DNA of 64,000 nucleotides, taken from assembly GCA_964017065.1 (NCBI GenBank), contig OZ024787.1, positions 10,341,666 to 10,405,665 on the forward strand, in the 5' to 3' direction. Position 1 is the stretch's first letter. Every line of letters begins with the position of its first letter. The notes beneath the pieces are model-generated. The model ran no database searches and had not been told where the DNA came from. It saw only the letters and a list, made by a program, of their open reading frames with translations. The DNA comes from Haliclona indistincta (lineage: Eukaryota > Porifera > Demospongiae > Haplosclerida > Chalinidae). Below, piece after piece: positions 32,176 to 45,719 of the stretch. A program made the translations under genes and the position numbers.

Positions 32176-32725
32176 CGATTTCAGCTAGCGATTGCAGAGC
32201 AACGAGCAACGATTTCAGAGATTTGAATATGCAGTTGTTTGTTACGTATATAGTGTTGTTTGTAACTGCAGTAAAGGCTAGATTCTCTGACTTTCATTTT
32301 TTGCATTGCGGACCCTACCTACGGCAGGTCGAATTTTGCCTAAAATTTTCAGTAACGGTTGACTCAACTACTTTCCCGCCGCTAATTACTAACATAACTT
32401 GAAAAGTTAGATTTAGTGATATCGAAGTCTGTCAGCGTACAATAAATAATCCCTCACAGATGCAACAGTAGCAAAGCTTGGTGGAGAAAACCAAATCGCG
32501 TTGGGTGCAGTTTCAATCAATTATTTAAGTAATTAACGAGGTGCCCAGGAGGTGCCGTTCATTTTCGAGTTATTTACCCGAGTGAGCGGTTCTCCTTTAG
32601 TGCTTTGTGTTTTGTTTTTATCTCTCTCTCTCTCTCTTCCTCACAGAATTTGCACCCGCGTTCACTTCAGTGAACATTATTACAACACAACCGGAGCAGA
32701 ACACAGCTACACTAATCCCTACACA
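32176..32725 (+). promoter_or_regulatory. 5' flank and leader of receptor gene 1
   Basis: The leader region contains a (TC)n tract ending in a CAG at 32646, which looks like a splice acceptor, so a 5' UTR intron is likely. It is identical in copy 2 up to the receptor start. Confidence 0.4.
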
Positions 32726-35700
32726 ATGTCTCGCTTGCTTACATATTCTTTTATGCTAGTCGTAATATTCTCTCTGGCCCTAACCACACCAGCTAACGGG
32801 ACAATCATCATCAAGGCAGGTCTCAGGCTGTCTCAAAGTTTGAATAATGTAGCTTTGGGGTGTGAGGACACAATGAACATGAACACTCAATTACCAAGTG
32901 CTGTCTTCCAACGTGCCATTGGGTTAAATAACCAATTCATGGACTTCAACTATACTGTAACCAATAACCTGGCCGAGTTCATAATCACACCACAAACCGA
33001 GGGCAGGTACAGGTGTCTACATGGAGGCATGACCAGTGATCCAATAGAAGTAGTTGGTAAGCAGCTGCACTACATACTGTACACAACCAAGAGTTCATTA
33101 AGTAAGAGTATGCAACCGTGGACATTCCCCGTTGAATCTACACCTTACCTCAGCCCTGCCTCATTTGTGTTCATTGTACAGTGCTTGGTGTGTGAGAAAC
33201 TTGAGCTGCATCTATACTATTGTGTGCATGTGTGGTCAACCCAAACACTCCTATAGTTTCTCTGACAGATACAGTTTCAGGAGCTCACATAGACTGTGGT
33301 GGTTTTGACAACACATGAAACATAAGTTTGACTTGCATGTGTGTTGCATATTAACACTTAAAACTACTAAAATTATACTAGAGTACTTCTCCTCCTTCCT
33401 CTTTCTTGGTGTATTCCTTCAGTTTACTAATTGCTTCAACTCATTCTCTTTCTTTCTCTCTCTCCCTTCCTCTATCTGTCTCTTCTTCCATCTCTCTCTT
33501 GCTCGTTTACTCACTCCTCACGTTCTTGTCAAGTTAAAATGTCCAAATAGATACATTGTTCTATACATGGCTTCTAACCCTATCATCATTCAATCTATTC
33601 AATGGCTGACTGGTGCAATATACTAAACAGTTCCTCTATACAAACTGAACTGTTATTACAGTACACTTTTGCTCACTCTCTGCTTTCATTGTCAATAGAG
33701 TGTTGTTGGAGGTCACTATGTTCACTAAATGATGTTATCTTAAGAGGCTTATGTACTTGTGTTGGTGTTCCTTTATGTCGCAAGGACTTTCTGTCAAACT
33801 ATGTAGTGACAGACGCCTCTTTTACAGCCAAGAATTATTTTGTCCAAAAGTCTTAACCTACAGCTCTCATGCAGTCACAATTCTCAAGCTTGCAATACAC
33901 TTTTGTATACGATTTATTCAAGGTGTGGTCTGGGTTCCCATGTTAGATATTATATTACCTACGGACTGGTATTGGACACTAGCTCATGTGAGCGCATAGT
34001 AACAATACGTTGTGGTGTGTGCACTCCGCGTTGCGCTTGATCTAACGCCACAATACATTAGCGAGCAGAAAGTAGTGAACTTTGTGTACCTCTACTGCAA
34101 ATACGAACTATTTTAGTGTACGCTGTTGCTTTATAATTGTTAATCAAGTTGATCGATGTGGTGTAGACATGTTTTTCGGCGCTTAAAGCGATACTGCAGT
34201 ACAGAATTCATACTTGGTAGTGACTTCTTTGTGTACCTCTGGACGCTATGACGAATATCCGAATAAATTCAATACCTTGGACTCCGAGCTACTGTTCGAT
34301 GATTTGAATATGGTATAGGCTATAATCAGTGTGCAGACAAAGTGTTATCTCGTTGCAAAACGCCTTTGACTCGGGCAGTTTTGTATTAGCTGTATAAGCC
34401 TGTATCAAAGGGCAAAATTCACTTCTGGCGCAACCGCAGAGAGTATACATGGAAATTCCCAGTGTCCAATCCCAGTCCGTAGGCAATATAATATCTATGG
34501 TTAAATCTAGAACTAAGCAACTGAGGTTTGTCTTGCATAGGTTGATTTGTGTGGTTGCAATGTAAAGGATGGCAAGCATGTGTTAGCTCGAGTTGACCAG
34601 AATCCTTATACATGCAAGGCACATTTGACTATGGCAACTCTTTCTTTAGTTCTTGCTCATTTTGGCACCACATGTAGCCATTGGCTGTTGTATTTTGCTT
34701 GTGCATCAATTAACTTTCCTCTTCCTCTGTCCTACAGCATATCCAATGCCTAATCCTGATAGGTTACAGCAGTTATCGGTACCAATTGCAGCTATTGAGC
34801 ACGAGTCTAGTCCAAGGATAGACTGTACCTTTCTGGAAGGTGCTCTATCTCAGTTCTACTCAGTTGAATGGTGGAAGGGAACCACACTTGTATACAATAG
34901 TACCAACAATGCTGCCAACTCACCGCGATACACTGTGCAAGAGCTGGGTCTTGTGATACAGAACGTCAGTGGTTCTGACGCCAGCAAGGGATACTTCTGT
35001 AGAGTGACCGTCCTAGATCCTATAATGGGCAAAGCAACCACAGTCATTGGAACCAATACAGCTCTTGTAGTCATTGGTAAGTTGTGTCTGTCATAATGTA
35101 TGATTTATTTCTCACTATCGTTTGGAGTAGTTGATGTCTGATTGATTTGTAACACACACAATGCATTGGGTAGCTATGTACACTGTGCATTGGACCAATA
35201 TGGCCGCACAAATACTGACACTGACCTCTCAATGCAGCTGATCTGAAAAGCTTATTCCGATCATCACAGATACCTCAAGCTGATATGTATAGTCTTGCAG
35301 TACATGTTGTCACAGCTTGCTCTTTGATATAACTGACAGTGTGGCTCTGTTAGATCTAGTATTCCTACAAGTCATGATGTTAGGTGACCCATGCGACTAG
35401 GCTTCCTAGTACTATGTATGTTGTTTATCTCCCGACCTCTATTTTTCTCTCGGTTTTTCACGGTTGCTTCTTTCTTCTTTTCTCCTCTCTATCTCCTTGA
35501 CTGTATCATATGTCCTGCTGCATCACCAGCTAGCTGGCTGTTGTTGGTGTACTGTACAGTTGAGGGTTGACACGTTATAGGTATGACGTCGACATATCAG
35601 CTGTTTTTGATTGTGTTGTGTGATTTGGATTTCTTAGTACTAGAAATCATATCTTCCCAGTAATTGTAGTCATTGCTGTCAATGAATATGTAGTTGCAAA

Positions 35701-38700
35701 ATTTGGATATCGCCTATTTTGGAGAAAGCACTGGTAGCCTTGCTAATAAAAGAACCACTCTTGATTGAACATTCACCCCCTTGAGTCAGTATTATTTTTG
35801 AGAAGATCTCTTGACAAGGGATTAGAGTCACATGGAAACTGAAGAGACGTAGCTTTCTGTGTTACTGGCGTTGAAGCATCTGTGCAATTGCATTCAGTGA
35901 TTGCTTAAATCTACATAGTAGGTCATAAATCTCTCAGAGAATGGAATGTATGTTTCCTGCAAATATGGTGGAGACAGCTCATTGCAGATCTGCATTGCTT
36001 GTGATAGGCTGCCTTGGATCATGCATTCTCGTAATAACTTCATAGCGTCTTCCTTCAGCCATTTAATGGGAAATAGGACGCTGCTATTCTTTCCAGTTAT
36101 GATCCTGCCCTAGACTTTATCCTTAAGAAGCGTTTGGTGAGTACTTCGCTTCTTGCCTTTGCACACTCGTCATAAAATTTGGCACAGAAAAAACGAGTTT
36201 ATAGCGATCGGTTCTGGCCTAATTCCGGCTTATTCACTGTAGCAGTTGTTGGCCTGGACTATTTTATACATAGATTAGTTGATGGTGCATTCAATACAAC
36301 TTATCTTAGCTTTATAACGCTTTTTGTCTCCACACTATGATTTAGTATACATGTCATTTTGATGCAATAAAAACTGAAGACAATTTCTCAATGCATATCA
36401 TGGTGCAACTTATAAAACCACACTTCTTGTAAAACATACTCGTTGTAATACAAATACGAAACATAAATTTATTTTGTTCTCGTCTAAAACCAACGCTCCT
36501 CACCTGTTCCAGGGCCAGGATCCATACTTAAGTACCATAAATCATTTTTTTGAGGATGGTGTTCTTGAGTTTGCAAAAATTTCAGAGCACATGAAATAGG
36601 CCTTGACAGGAGCCCATAAGAGGAAGGAGCGTTCAGCCACGATTTATCCAAGTGTAATCTCAGTCGCGCGCTGCGCGTGGCGCATTATTGATGACGTTCA
36701 CTACCAGCAGAGCAAGAGGAGGCTCTTCTGAATTCACCTCTTTTGCCATGAGGATTTTCAACCTTTTAGCCCTCTCCAACATTCACTCTAATCCTGCATC
36801 CAGCTATCGTAAGCACAAGAAGAAAAAGCGGGTCTATGCTCAATGGGTGTAACAAATCGAACACTCGTCCTAAATTGACCCCTCTTGTCTTATCTTCCAC
36901 CGGTGGTTTTGGGAGTGAGGCCAAATTCTTTTACAAGTGGCTTGTCTCCCTGCTCGCTGAAAAGTGGGATCAACACTGCTCTCCTACAGCTTACTAGCTG
37001 AGATGTCACCTGAGCTCTTCTCCGCTTTGCCATTAGAGCATTAAGAGGTTCCAGATCATCCCATGGACACCCCCTCTTCAAGTCTCCAATCATGGGTGAT
37101 CTGGTTACCTCCGAATCTCGCATATAAACAATATAACTTGACTCTTATTTTGTTATAAATTATACTGTCATTTACTCTCCATTGTATAATAATTATTATA
37201 ATTTATTATTCAAAAACCAGCAGAGCAAGGAGAGTGAAGTAAATAGTTTAGTGCATGCCCAGCAAAGTCTTTAAGGTCACTATTATTGACGGGTACAAAA
37301 TTTTAGCGATTTTACGAAATCTTTGAATTGGTGAGTACTAATTTTTAGCTTTTCCTTAAAATTTCTAAACCATGTAAATACAATTTGGTATTTACTATTT
37401 TTAGCAATTATGATCTCATCTCTAATTTTGCTGAAATTATTATCCTCTATTAATAGTAACAGTAAGGAAGTCAGAGTTGATAGCGTCTCTTGCAGCTGCT
37501 TGCAGGGAACAGAATCGTTTAGACGGGCTGCAAGAAGACTGTATGCTCGATTGTTACCATCTAGGCTGCATGTGGATTGTGCAACAAGGCCACATCCAGC
37601 CTTCTGTGAATGTTGCTGATAAAATGCGTTCATGACGTAAAACCTGCCTGTTGGCTGGTGTGGCCGAATGCACAGAACTTCCTTAATATGGAAGTTTATG
37701 AACGCGTAAGACGGCGGAGTTTAGATGTTACTATACACGCAGGATTGCAGAGTTGAACGCTCCTTCCTCTTGTGGGCTCGCTTGCCAGATAATATTATTA
37801 TAACCGCCGTATAGGTCTACAAACAAGTGTGGGTGGGGCTGGTGTGCATGCGTAGGTGAGCTGATATGCTCCTGAAAGTATATCAAATACAAGAATTATT
37901 TTTTGTAGATGAAACCAAACTAGAACTATATTCATTAGCCAGCACTAACTATGAGTTCTAACTAGTATCTCATAATATTTTCAGATTTATCCACTACTCC
38001 AAGAAACCTTGCTCTCGTCAATTTCACTGATGATAGTTCTACCTCTGTTACTCTTCACTGGCAGAACCCACTCACTAGTGGAGTACCAGCATTCAATGCA
38101 TTTCTAGTGGAGCTTGTATCAATGAGTCCACCATTCATTAATGTTACTAGATCATTCAATGCCATCAGTACTGATCCATCCCTCACCAACACCTTCACTG
38201 TGACTGGACTGAAACCCAACACCAACTACACTGCCAGTGTCAGGGCTGTATCTGCACAGCTTGACATGTCCTGTGTGGAGCAAGGTATCGCTCATGGTCA
38301 ACCCAGTAATACAGTAGCCTTCACGACAAGGACAATGGCAGGAGGTGAGAAAGTCACTTTTATTATAATAATATCAATTCTTGAATATTCTTTAGTTCCT
38401 GAATTTTTGGCGACCGATCTTCTGAGCATATTTGGAAAACTTGTGGTAACCTGGAGTGTCAATCACACAGGTGGAGCACCTCTCACTAGTGTGGCTGTGT
38501 CATGTCGCAGTGAGGAGGAGGGTAGTGGTAGTGGACTAGCCAGTGACATGAGCTGTAGTGCTAACATGTGTGGTGATGGTATGGCTGTGATACCAACTGG
38601 ACCAGAGTATGTGACTGCTGGAATGAACTACTCCTGTACTATCACTGCTACCAATGAGCTTGGTATTAGTGAACGACAAACCACCAACTACATATTGGCT

Positions 38701-39791
38701 ACATCAGGTGAGTCAGTGAGACTGTATGATCACTTCACACTCTGTGTGTGTGTTCTCAGGTGTTCCATCTGTACCAATGATCACTGATGTTACTGTTGGA
38801 CAACCATTCACAGTGACAGTGAGAGTGTTTGCTGGACATACTTCACTGTATTTCAACGTATCTGTGATGAATGAACAGAACAGTGTTGTACTAGTATTCT
38901 CAGACACACAGACTGGTGTCCCATCAGGTCCAATGAACTATACGATCGTTGTTCCCTTCACTCAATCAGGACGACATCGGTTTACAGTCAGTGCTAGTAA
39001 TCCATTTGGTAGAAGTGCTTCAGTATCAGATTTATTTTCCTACACAGGATTTGAAGGTAATAACACCTCATAATCTTGTCTAAATTTCTTTATAATCTCA
39101 GGTTATATCTCAACTGGTGTCTTTTTTGGTGTTGTTGTTGGACTGATAGCAGTCATTCTGATACTAGTAGTGCTACTAGCAGCAGTATTGATTTGCAAAA
39201 ATAAATGGCGTAAGGAAGAATGAACTTACTTTGAGTGCATATAAGCTTTTATACTGTACGTGCTACAACATGCACTCAGTACGTATTATGTAACTGAATC
39301 TTTCTAGTTATAATAAAATTATTGTTGTATATAGTGCATGAAGTAAGAAAACAACTTATAATTAGCATGTACATGTTAGTGGGTAAAAGCACTGTGTATT
39401 CTGTTATTACAGCGCTTTGAATAGATCTTGCAACGCCACAGTCAAAGCGGAAGTAACACGTTTTCTTACGTTGACCAATCAATCACGCGCTTCAATTCTC
39501 TGATGGGCGTGATGGCAGGTCCACACGTGACCAGCCGTGTTTGATTGGTCAACGTATTACTTCCGCTTTGACTGTGGCGTTGCAAGATCTATTCAAAGCG
39601 CTGTAACATGACTAGTGAAAAGTCGAAACAGCAATGATTTTTGTTTTTCTTTAGGTGAACCTGATGAAGTCCAGTCAGTTGAGAATGAGTCTTATAGAGT
39701 ACAGGGAGGAGGTGTTTCTAAGTCTATTGAACTGAAGGAAAATGCTGCCTATTCCTCAGTACTGCAGACACAGTCAGCTCCTAGCTCATAG
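32726..39791 (+). CDS. Ig/FN3 single-pass receptor 1
   Basis: Seven exons (32726-33056, 34738-35076, 37985-38344, 38396-38707, 38760-39056, 39102-39209, 39655-39791), all joined in phase 1, give 627 residues. In order: a signal peptide (MSRLLTYSFMLVVIFSLAL), an Ig-like domain (ALGCED ... EGRYRC), a second Ig domain (IDCTF, VEWWKG, KGYFCRV), two FN3 domains (exons 3 and 4), a third beta-sandwich (exon 5), a transmembrane helix (exon 6) and a 45-residue tail. The tail has tyrosines in ESYRV and AAYSSV. One domain per phase-1 exon is typical of shuffled surface receptors. It should sit in the plasma membrane in recognition or adhesion; the ligand is unknown. Reading through the exon 6 donor gives WRKEE and a stop, a possible short-tail form. 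An upstream in-frame Met at 32552 is less likely because it precedes a splice-like CAG. Confidence 0.88.
33945..34496. mobile_element. MITE in intron 1 of receptor 1
   Basis: Ends AGATATTATATTACCTACGG and its inverse, with TIRs of about 35 bp. About 550 bp, noncoding. The same element sits at the same place in receptor 2 (63013-63570), so it predates the duplication. Confidence 0.75.
36610..37779. mobile_element. TIR element in intron 2 of receptor 1
   Basis: GAGCCCATAAGAGGAAGGAG and its inverse at 37755-37779 bound 1.17 kb. The flanks CCTTGACAG and GCTTGCCAG match at 7 of 9 positions, a possible aged target duplication. It contains the retroelement remnant at 36760-37130. Confidence 0.55.
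36760..37130 (+). pseudogene. decayed retroelement C-terminus (plus strand)
   Basis: The plus-strand translation shows NPASSYRKHKKKKRVYAQ, QIEHSS and then TPLVLSSTGGFGSEAKFFYK, parallel to QVEHGSFTPLVFSTTGG in the element at 57210-57998. Several stops and frame changes show it is dead. Confidence 0.7.
39410..39603. mobile_element. MITE in intron 6 of receptor 1
   Basis: CAGCGCTTTGAATAGATCTTG and its inverse end a 194-bp element with arms of about 65 bp. The flanking TTA and TAA are compatible with a 2-3 bp target duplication. It lies in the intron between the transmembrane and tail exons. Confidence 0.85.
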
Positions 39792-40021
39792 CCAGTCCAT
39801 TGCAGTGAAAGATGATGTAGCTTATGGAACAACTACTGAGGAAACTGAATCTTTCTAGCTTACCATACAATTTAATTTTACATGTGTAATAATAACCGTA
39901 TTTTTTATTTCAGAAACTTGTAAGTTAGTTGTCAAGGCTCATCAAAGCATGAATTTTTTTATGTGATGTTAAATTTTAGCCTGTATGTAGTGCATTATTA
40001 TGTGCTCTAAAATACTTAATT

Positions 40022-40375
40022 TTGGTTAGACTACGCTGCAATTTATTTAACAAACTGACAGTGAAAAGTTATTACACAAGAGCTAAAACCCTCAATTCAC
40101 AAATGGAACCGCTAGATCTCGATCCAAACAAAGTTCTGAGTCTGTTCGATCTAGTCTCTCACCGGACCCAACTATACAACAGTTGTTTGATATTGCTGAT
40201 GAAAAAGGTGTCTCATCCTGGCTGAACTGTCTCCCTATCAGTGATCATGGGTTCTATCTACACAAAAGAGCTTTCAGGGATGCTTTGTGTCTACAGTATG
40301 GTTCTCAACCTCATGCATACCTACTACTTGTACTTGTGGCTCTCCTATCTCAATTGATCACTGTCTTAAATTAAA
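40022..40375 (+). pseudogene. decayed retroelement fragment (plus strand)
   Basis: In one frame it reads LSPDPTIQQLFDIADEKGVS then SWLNCLPISDHGFYLHKRAF and RDALCLQYG, matching SSWLTALPIEQHGFALHKRA of the 57210-57998 element. It includes a little more of the upstream linker. Frame changes before and after end it. Confidence 0.75.
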
Positions 40376-41250
40376 ATTAATGTGCTACCAAGGCTGCTTA
40401 TTTTCTACGTTTTCTTTATTCTTTATCTTTTCTTTTGTCTTTTCTGGATGTGTTCTGTGGAAACGCTCTTTCCTGCACTAAGAGAGTTACACTTAATAAA
40501 ATGAATATCTGCATCATGGCTGTTTTTATTGGTAAAATTTCTACTCTTTGTTGTATATGAAAATGATAAAAATCATAAAAAGCCTGTTTTATTGTTGATA
40601 GAAGCAGATGCATGCCGGCACATCTATTTGTATGCCAATAATTTTTGTAATCGTTCTTTATTTTTTCATGACAGCCAGCCAAAATAAACCTTTTATAAGC
40701 ACATGCATTGGTGCAGCAGCACTATGAGGACAGTATGATGATTGATATTTTATAGTCTGGGCACTGCAAGTATCAAAATTCGCAAGTAGCTGACCAAAAT
40801 ATGAACTCTTAATCCAAACACTATTAGTTACTATCCAGTTGTCAATGCTCTATAATGAGCTCTTATATAGCTCTCCACTATTGCTTGACTTCATGAAACT
40901 TTATTTTAATCAAAAATTTGAATTAAAATGTCGTTACAATCAAACAAAATGTGTTATGATCAATAGCAAGCATAACTACATCGGATACAGGTACAAGTAT
41001 AGTCAATAGTAAAAACAATTACAAGCAAATTAATATCACGATGTCAGCAATACATAAGGCAAATAAGTTAATAAACAAGTACAGTCATCAACAAAAAAAT
41101 TATAATGATTACAAGCAAATTAAAATCAAACAATACGATGTCAACAAGACAAGTAAATTAACAAATAAGCACAGTCATCAGCAAAAAAATTATACAAGCA
41201 AAATCAAAAAATAAGATGTCCAAAATACAAGACAAGTAAAGTAATTATTG
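40376..41250. repeat. 3' flank of MATH copy B
   Basis: Similar to the copy A flank (18500-18640 and 20045-20480). Copy A carries about 1.4 kb of extra sequence between these two blocks. It ends in short repeats of TACAGTCATCA(A/G)C type. No gene. Confidence 0.7.
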
Positions 41251-44152
41251 TTACACTATAATACAGCCATTCACATTAATAATTTTGATTCTGAATCGAA
41301 GGCAATCATCTTGAAGATACTCAGTGTTGGTGGAGCGGTTGTAGCGTAAAGATGAATGCGATATGAAGTGAGAATATCCCCAACACTTTCCAAGATCTCC
41401 TTCAGTAACCCGCACTAAACCACTGGATGCATTGATATTAAGTGTCTTCTTGTGATGTCCTTTGTTCTCAATCCAATTTAGAAGCATTAACTCTACAACC
41501 CCAACAAACGGCCATCGTAACTGTTCATCATTATCACCTGACATGATAGTGACGAACACTGAAATATCTTCAACATCAGCTTCACCATTGGCAAGTACTT
41601 TAAGGCACATTTTGTAGCCCTTGTAGTGAGAGTAAAAAGGAGGACTATAAAAGGTGTTATTGAACTGCTTGCGTTTCAAAAAGTTATTTAGTGTAAATTC
41701 ACACAATGACTGGTAGGCAATGCGGGGATCCTGCCAGGATGGAGTCAAGAGTGAACGAGGACTCAAGGGAGTGGAATAGACGGCTACTTCCTTCACTTGC
41801 AAACACAGTGAGTCATTTAGAAGATACTCAGTGTTAGTGGACCGGTTGTAGTGCAAAGATGAGTGCAATATGAACTGAGGTTGTCCCCAAGATTTTCCAT
41901 AATCTCCTTCAAGGACTCGCACTAAACCACTGGATGCAATAATCGAAACGGAATTCTTGTGGTGTCCCTTGTCCTCTCGCCAATTTAGTATCATAAATTC
42001 AATATCTCCAACAAACGGCCATTGCAAATGGTCATCATTATCACCTGCCATAAGCTGGGCAAACACTGAAACATGCGTATCCTTACCACTACCAAAACCA
42101 TTGGCATATAGTTCAAGGCGCATCTTGTAGCCATGTTGGTGGGTATAAAAGGAAGGACCATAAAATGTGTTATTGAATTGCTTGCGCTTTGAAAATTCAT
42201 TCAATGTAAATTCACACAATGACCGAGAAACACTGTGAGAATTTTGCCAAGAAGGGACCTTAAGTGGGAAAGGAGTGGAATATACTGCCACTTGTTCCAC
42301 TCGTAGGCGCAGAGAATCTTTGCAAAGATATTCTGTATTGCTGGCTGGATCATAGGCGAGTGAGGAATGGGAGATGAACTGTTGATATCCCCAACCCTTT
42401 CCTGTCACACCTTCTAGAATTCTAACAAATTCACTGGATGCATTAATTGAGAAAGTCTTTCTGAAGTGTCCCTTGTTTTCGCACCAGTTTAACAGTATAA
42501 TATTAATGTCTCCAACAAATGGCCATTGCAGCTGGCTATCATTATCACCCGCTATGAGACGAACATATACCGTAACGTGAGTGCCCTTGCCACTACTATC
42601 ACCATTGGCATACACTTCAATGCACATCTTGTAGCCTTGTTGGTGTGTATAAAACAAAGGACTGTAATACGTGTTGTTTAACTCCTTGCGTTTTGAGAAT
42701 TCGTACAGTGTAAATTCACACACTGAATTTTGCCAGGAAGAACTTTTAAGCTGAATAGGGGCGGAGTAGACAGCCACTTGCTTTATTCGAAAATGCAGAG
42801 AATCACCGTGAAGATACTCAGTGTCAGTAGAACGGTTGTAGGAAAGGCTGGAATGCGATACAAATTTAGGTAAGCCAAATGCCATCCCAGATGTTCCTTC
42901 AGTAACTTTATCAAGACCACTGACTACACCAATTGACAAAGTCTTACTGTGATGCCCTTTGTCTCTCCTCCAGTTAACCAATTCAACAACTATATCTCCA
43001 ACAAACGGCCATTGCAGTTGGTCATCATTATCACCTGCCAAAACTTGGACATAAACAGAAACGTGTGTACCTTTCCCACTCCCTTCACCATTAGCATACA
43101 CATTAAGGCACATCTTATAGCCATGTCGATGAATATTAAAAAAAGAACTGAAGAATCGATTTTTGAGCTGCTTGCGCTTCAAAAATTCAGTTAAAGTGAA
43201 TTCACATATTGACTGGGAATCCTGCAAAAAAGGAGCAGGTACCACTAGAGGCCTGGTGTGGGAGTGAATAGTAGCTGTATTAACTCTCAATCGTATTGAG
43301 TTGTTCTGGAGATACACCGTGTTAGTGGAGTGGTTAGTGGAGTGGTTGTAGGAGAGGAGCAAGTGATGGATGAATTGACTAGATCCTGGTGATATCTTGG
43401 TACCATTCTTAGCCACTCGATAATATTCACTGTTCATAGTCACAGTTCGTTTATGATTACCCTTGTTCTCCCTCCAGTTAAGAAGCTCAATAGCGACATC
43501 CACTTCAAGAGGCCAGGCTAGCTGGTCATCGTGCTTCGCTTTTAAAAGACTAACAAAAACTGACATATGAGAGCCTTTTCCAAGATCTTTTCCATTAGGA
43601 TACACCACTAGACACAATTTGTAGCCATTTGCGTGTGTGTAGAAAGGAGGGCTTACCCACTCGGTGTTAGCTTCTTTCATCTTCAAGAAGTCATTAATAC
43701 GAAACACAATCGGCAGTAACCTGAATTCAAGTTTGCTACAATAGGTTCTCGTGTACGTGGCTCTCTATCGCAGAGCTACGAACGCGCTTGCCACACCCAA
43801 GGGGGCAATCAACCAAAATGTAACCGCATCTCGTCGACGATCGCGAAGGATCTAAGTGCTCTTTTAAGTACATTAGCTCCCCCACCCACCGGCAGCGCAG
43901 CGTACCTTGAGGCTGTTCACTTGGCGCTGGAGGTGCTTGTTTAGTCGCGCGTCCTTTGCGCCGTTTGGTTCGCGACACTCAGGGCATTGACCTTTTAATA
44001 CCGCTAGCCAGTAAGCGACCACGACAAGTGTAACACAGATAATGGCGGCATTCGGTAAGGAACGGTTGTAACAATGGTTCAACGCAAATTGGACAGAGGT
44101 ACTAGTTAGGTGGCTCACTGACAAACTTGTAATCATTAGCAACGGAGTCCAT
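41251..44152 (-). pseudogene. RING-MATH gene copy B, 5' end broken, five MATH domains
   Basis: The former start (MDSVANDYKFVSEPPN) at 44152 is followed by TAG instead of the Glu17 codon, directly before the RING. A 4-bp net insertion after the seventh RING ligand region, a deletion in the zinc-finger region and another 4-bp insertion near 43752 shift the frame further. From 43707 down to 41251 an 818-residue frame stays open, with five MATH domains. Its last domain starts like domain 5 of copy A (LCEFTLNNFLKRKQ) but ends like domain 6 (YLQDDCLRFRI), so domains 5 and 6 recombined. The open MATH frame could still be expressed from an internal Met; I cannot tell. Confidence 0.85.
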
Positions 44153-44400
44153 GATAGTAGCAGACGGGCGTGGCTCGTCAGTCTCAGCAGCTTGCTACAT
44201 CATAGACGGGCGTGGCTCGCTCGGCGACGATTGTTAGAGGCGCAGGCGCGCGTGCGTACCGAGTTAGTTATCACGTGAGCATGAGCACAATCATAAGCAG
44301 TGAGAAACAAAATGAATCGGTATAAACTGCAGCAGTTCATTCATTTTCTTATTCACGATTCATTCTGATCCTGCATAGAGAGAATTATTAAATCACATAA
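44153..44400. other. short intergenic with direct repeat
   Basis: AGACGGGCGTGGCTCG appears at about 44162 and 44202. This 5' flank is unlike those of copies A and C. No gene. Confidence 0.5.
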
Positions 44401-45505
44401 CTATAATACTAATACCTTTTCATCAGCAGATCCATCCGATTCACTGCCACTCTCCTCTGATTCAAACTCCTCCTCCGAGACCGAATATATCCGAACAACC
44501 GGCTAAAAGAAAAATCAACAACTCACACTCCCTTCTCCCCCTCTCTACCTACATTATTAGCGTCCTTCAATATCAGATACTTGCCCAAGTCTAGTTCTCT
44601 ACAATAGTCTATAATGGCGTGCAGGATGCCCCAGGTATTGCCGACATCAAGGTTGAGCTGCTGTGCAAACTGCTCTGGTCTCTCTTGACGAATACCCAGT
44701 ATCTCATGTTTTGAGGAATCTTTACTGTACTGCCTTGAAATGAAGCTAGTAAAGAACAAGAGAGAATGCGTGGTCACAAATTAAACTCAGCTGTATTTCA
44801 GAAACACACACACATGTACAGTGAAACACACAAAGAGTAGAAAATGTGTTTTTGATAATTATTATTTTTGCTTCATATCTCAGAAATTAACTGGACCATT
44901 TCCATGTTGCATGTATGAAAATGACCGCCCTATCCTTGCTGAATCTCATGGAGTATAATGGCTTCAGCCTTCTTGTCACGTGACACGCACATGATATAAA
45001 ATGGCGCTCTTTACGTGCATGTAGTAGAACACGTTTGGATAGTGATCTCAGCAACTGTTGGTAGTTAAGATCTCTATGAAGATCTATGCTTGTAGCTAGA
45101 TCGATTCATCAGGTTCTTCTGAATAGCTAGGTTTAGTGATTTGTGACTGCACGTGGTAGAGCGTATGTAAGTGTGTTATAGAGCTAGAGCATGTAATGCT
45201 GTAGAGTCAGCAGTTGGAGCTGTTTCGTTTCTCATTTTACCTACACCCAGTTGACAAGTTCAAAGGACTGTGACATTATTCGATAACTTGTGTTACTATA
45301 GACATCAAATTAAAAATTCTAAACCAAGCTTCACATGTACTCACTCACCCACACTTGAAGATGGATGATCCACCTAACATGGCTGCCAGCACCCACTTGG
45401 CTATCTTACAGCTGTTGTTCTTGAGCTCAGTAGCAAACACTGCTCCTCTTTGACGATCGAGGTTTTTCCTCTAATCAACATGCATGGTTGTACCACCAGA
45501 ATGCT

Positions 45506-45577
<72 letters not shown>

Positions 45578-45676
45578 AGGGAGGGAGGGAGGGAGGGAGG
45601 GAGGGAGGGAGGGAGGGAGGGAGGGAGGGAGGGAGGGAGGGAGGGAGGGAGGGAGGGAGAGAGGGAGGGAGGGAGG

Positions 45677-45719
<43 letters not shown>

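Noticed and set aside
32552..32725. Upstream in-frame start of receptor 1
   Set aside because: It precedes a pyrimidine tract and CAG that look like a splice acceptor, and the signal peptide starts cleanly at 32726.
34289..34579. 96-aa ORF in receptor intron 1 (also 63361-63657)
   Set aside because: Lies in and beside the intronic MITE, and its frame is disrupted differently in the second copy; no domain.
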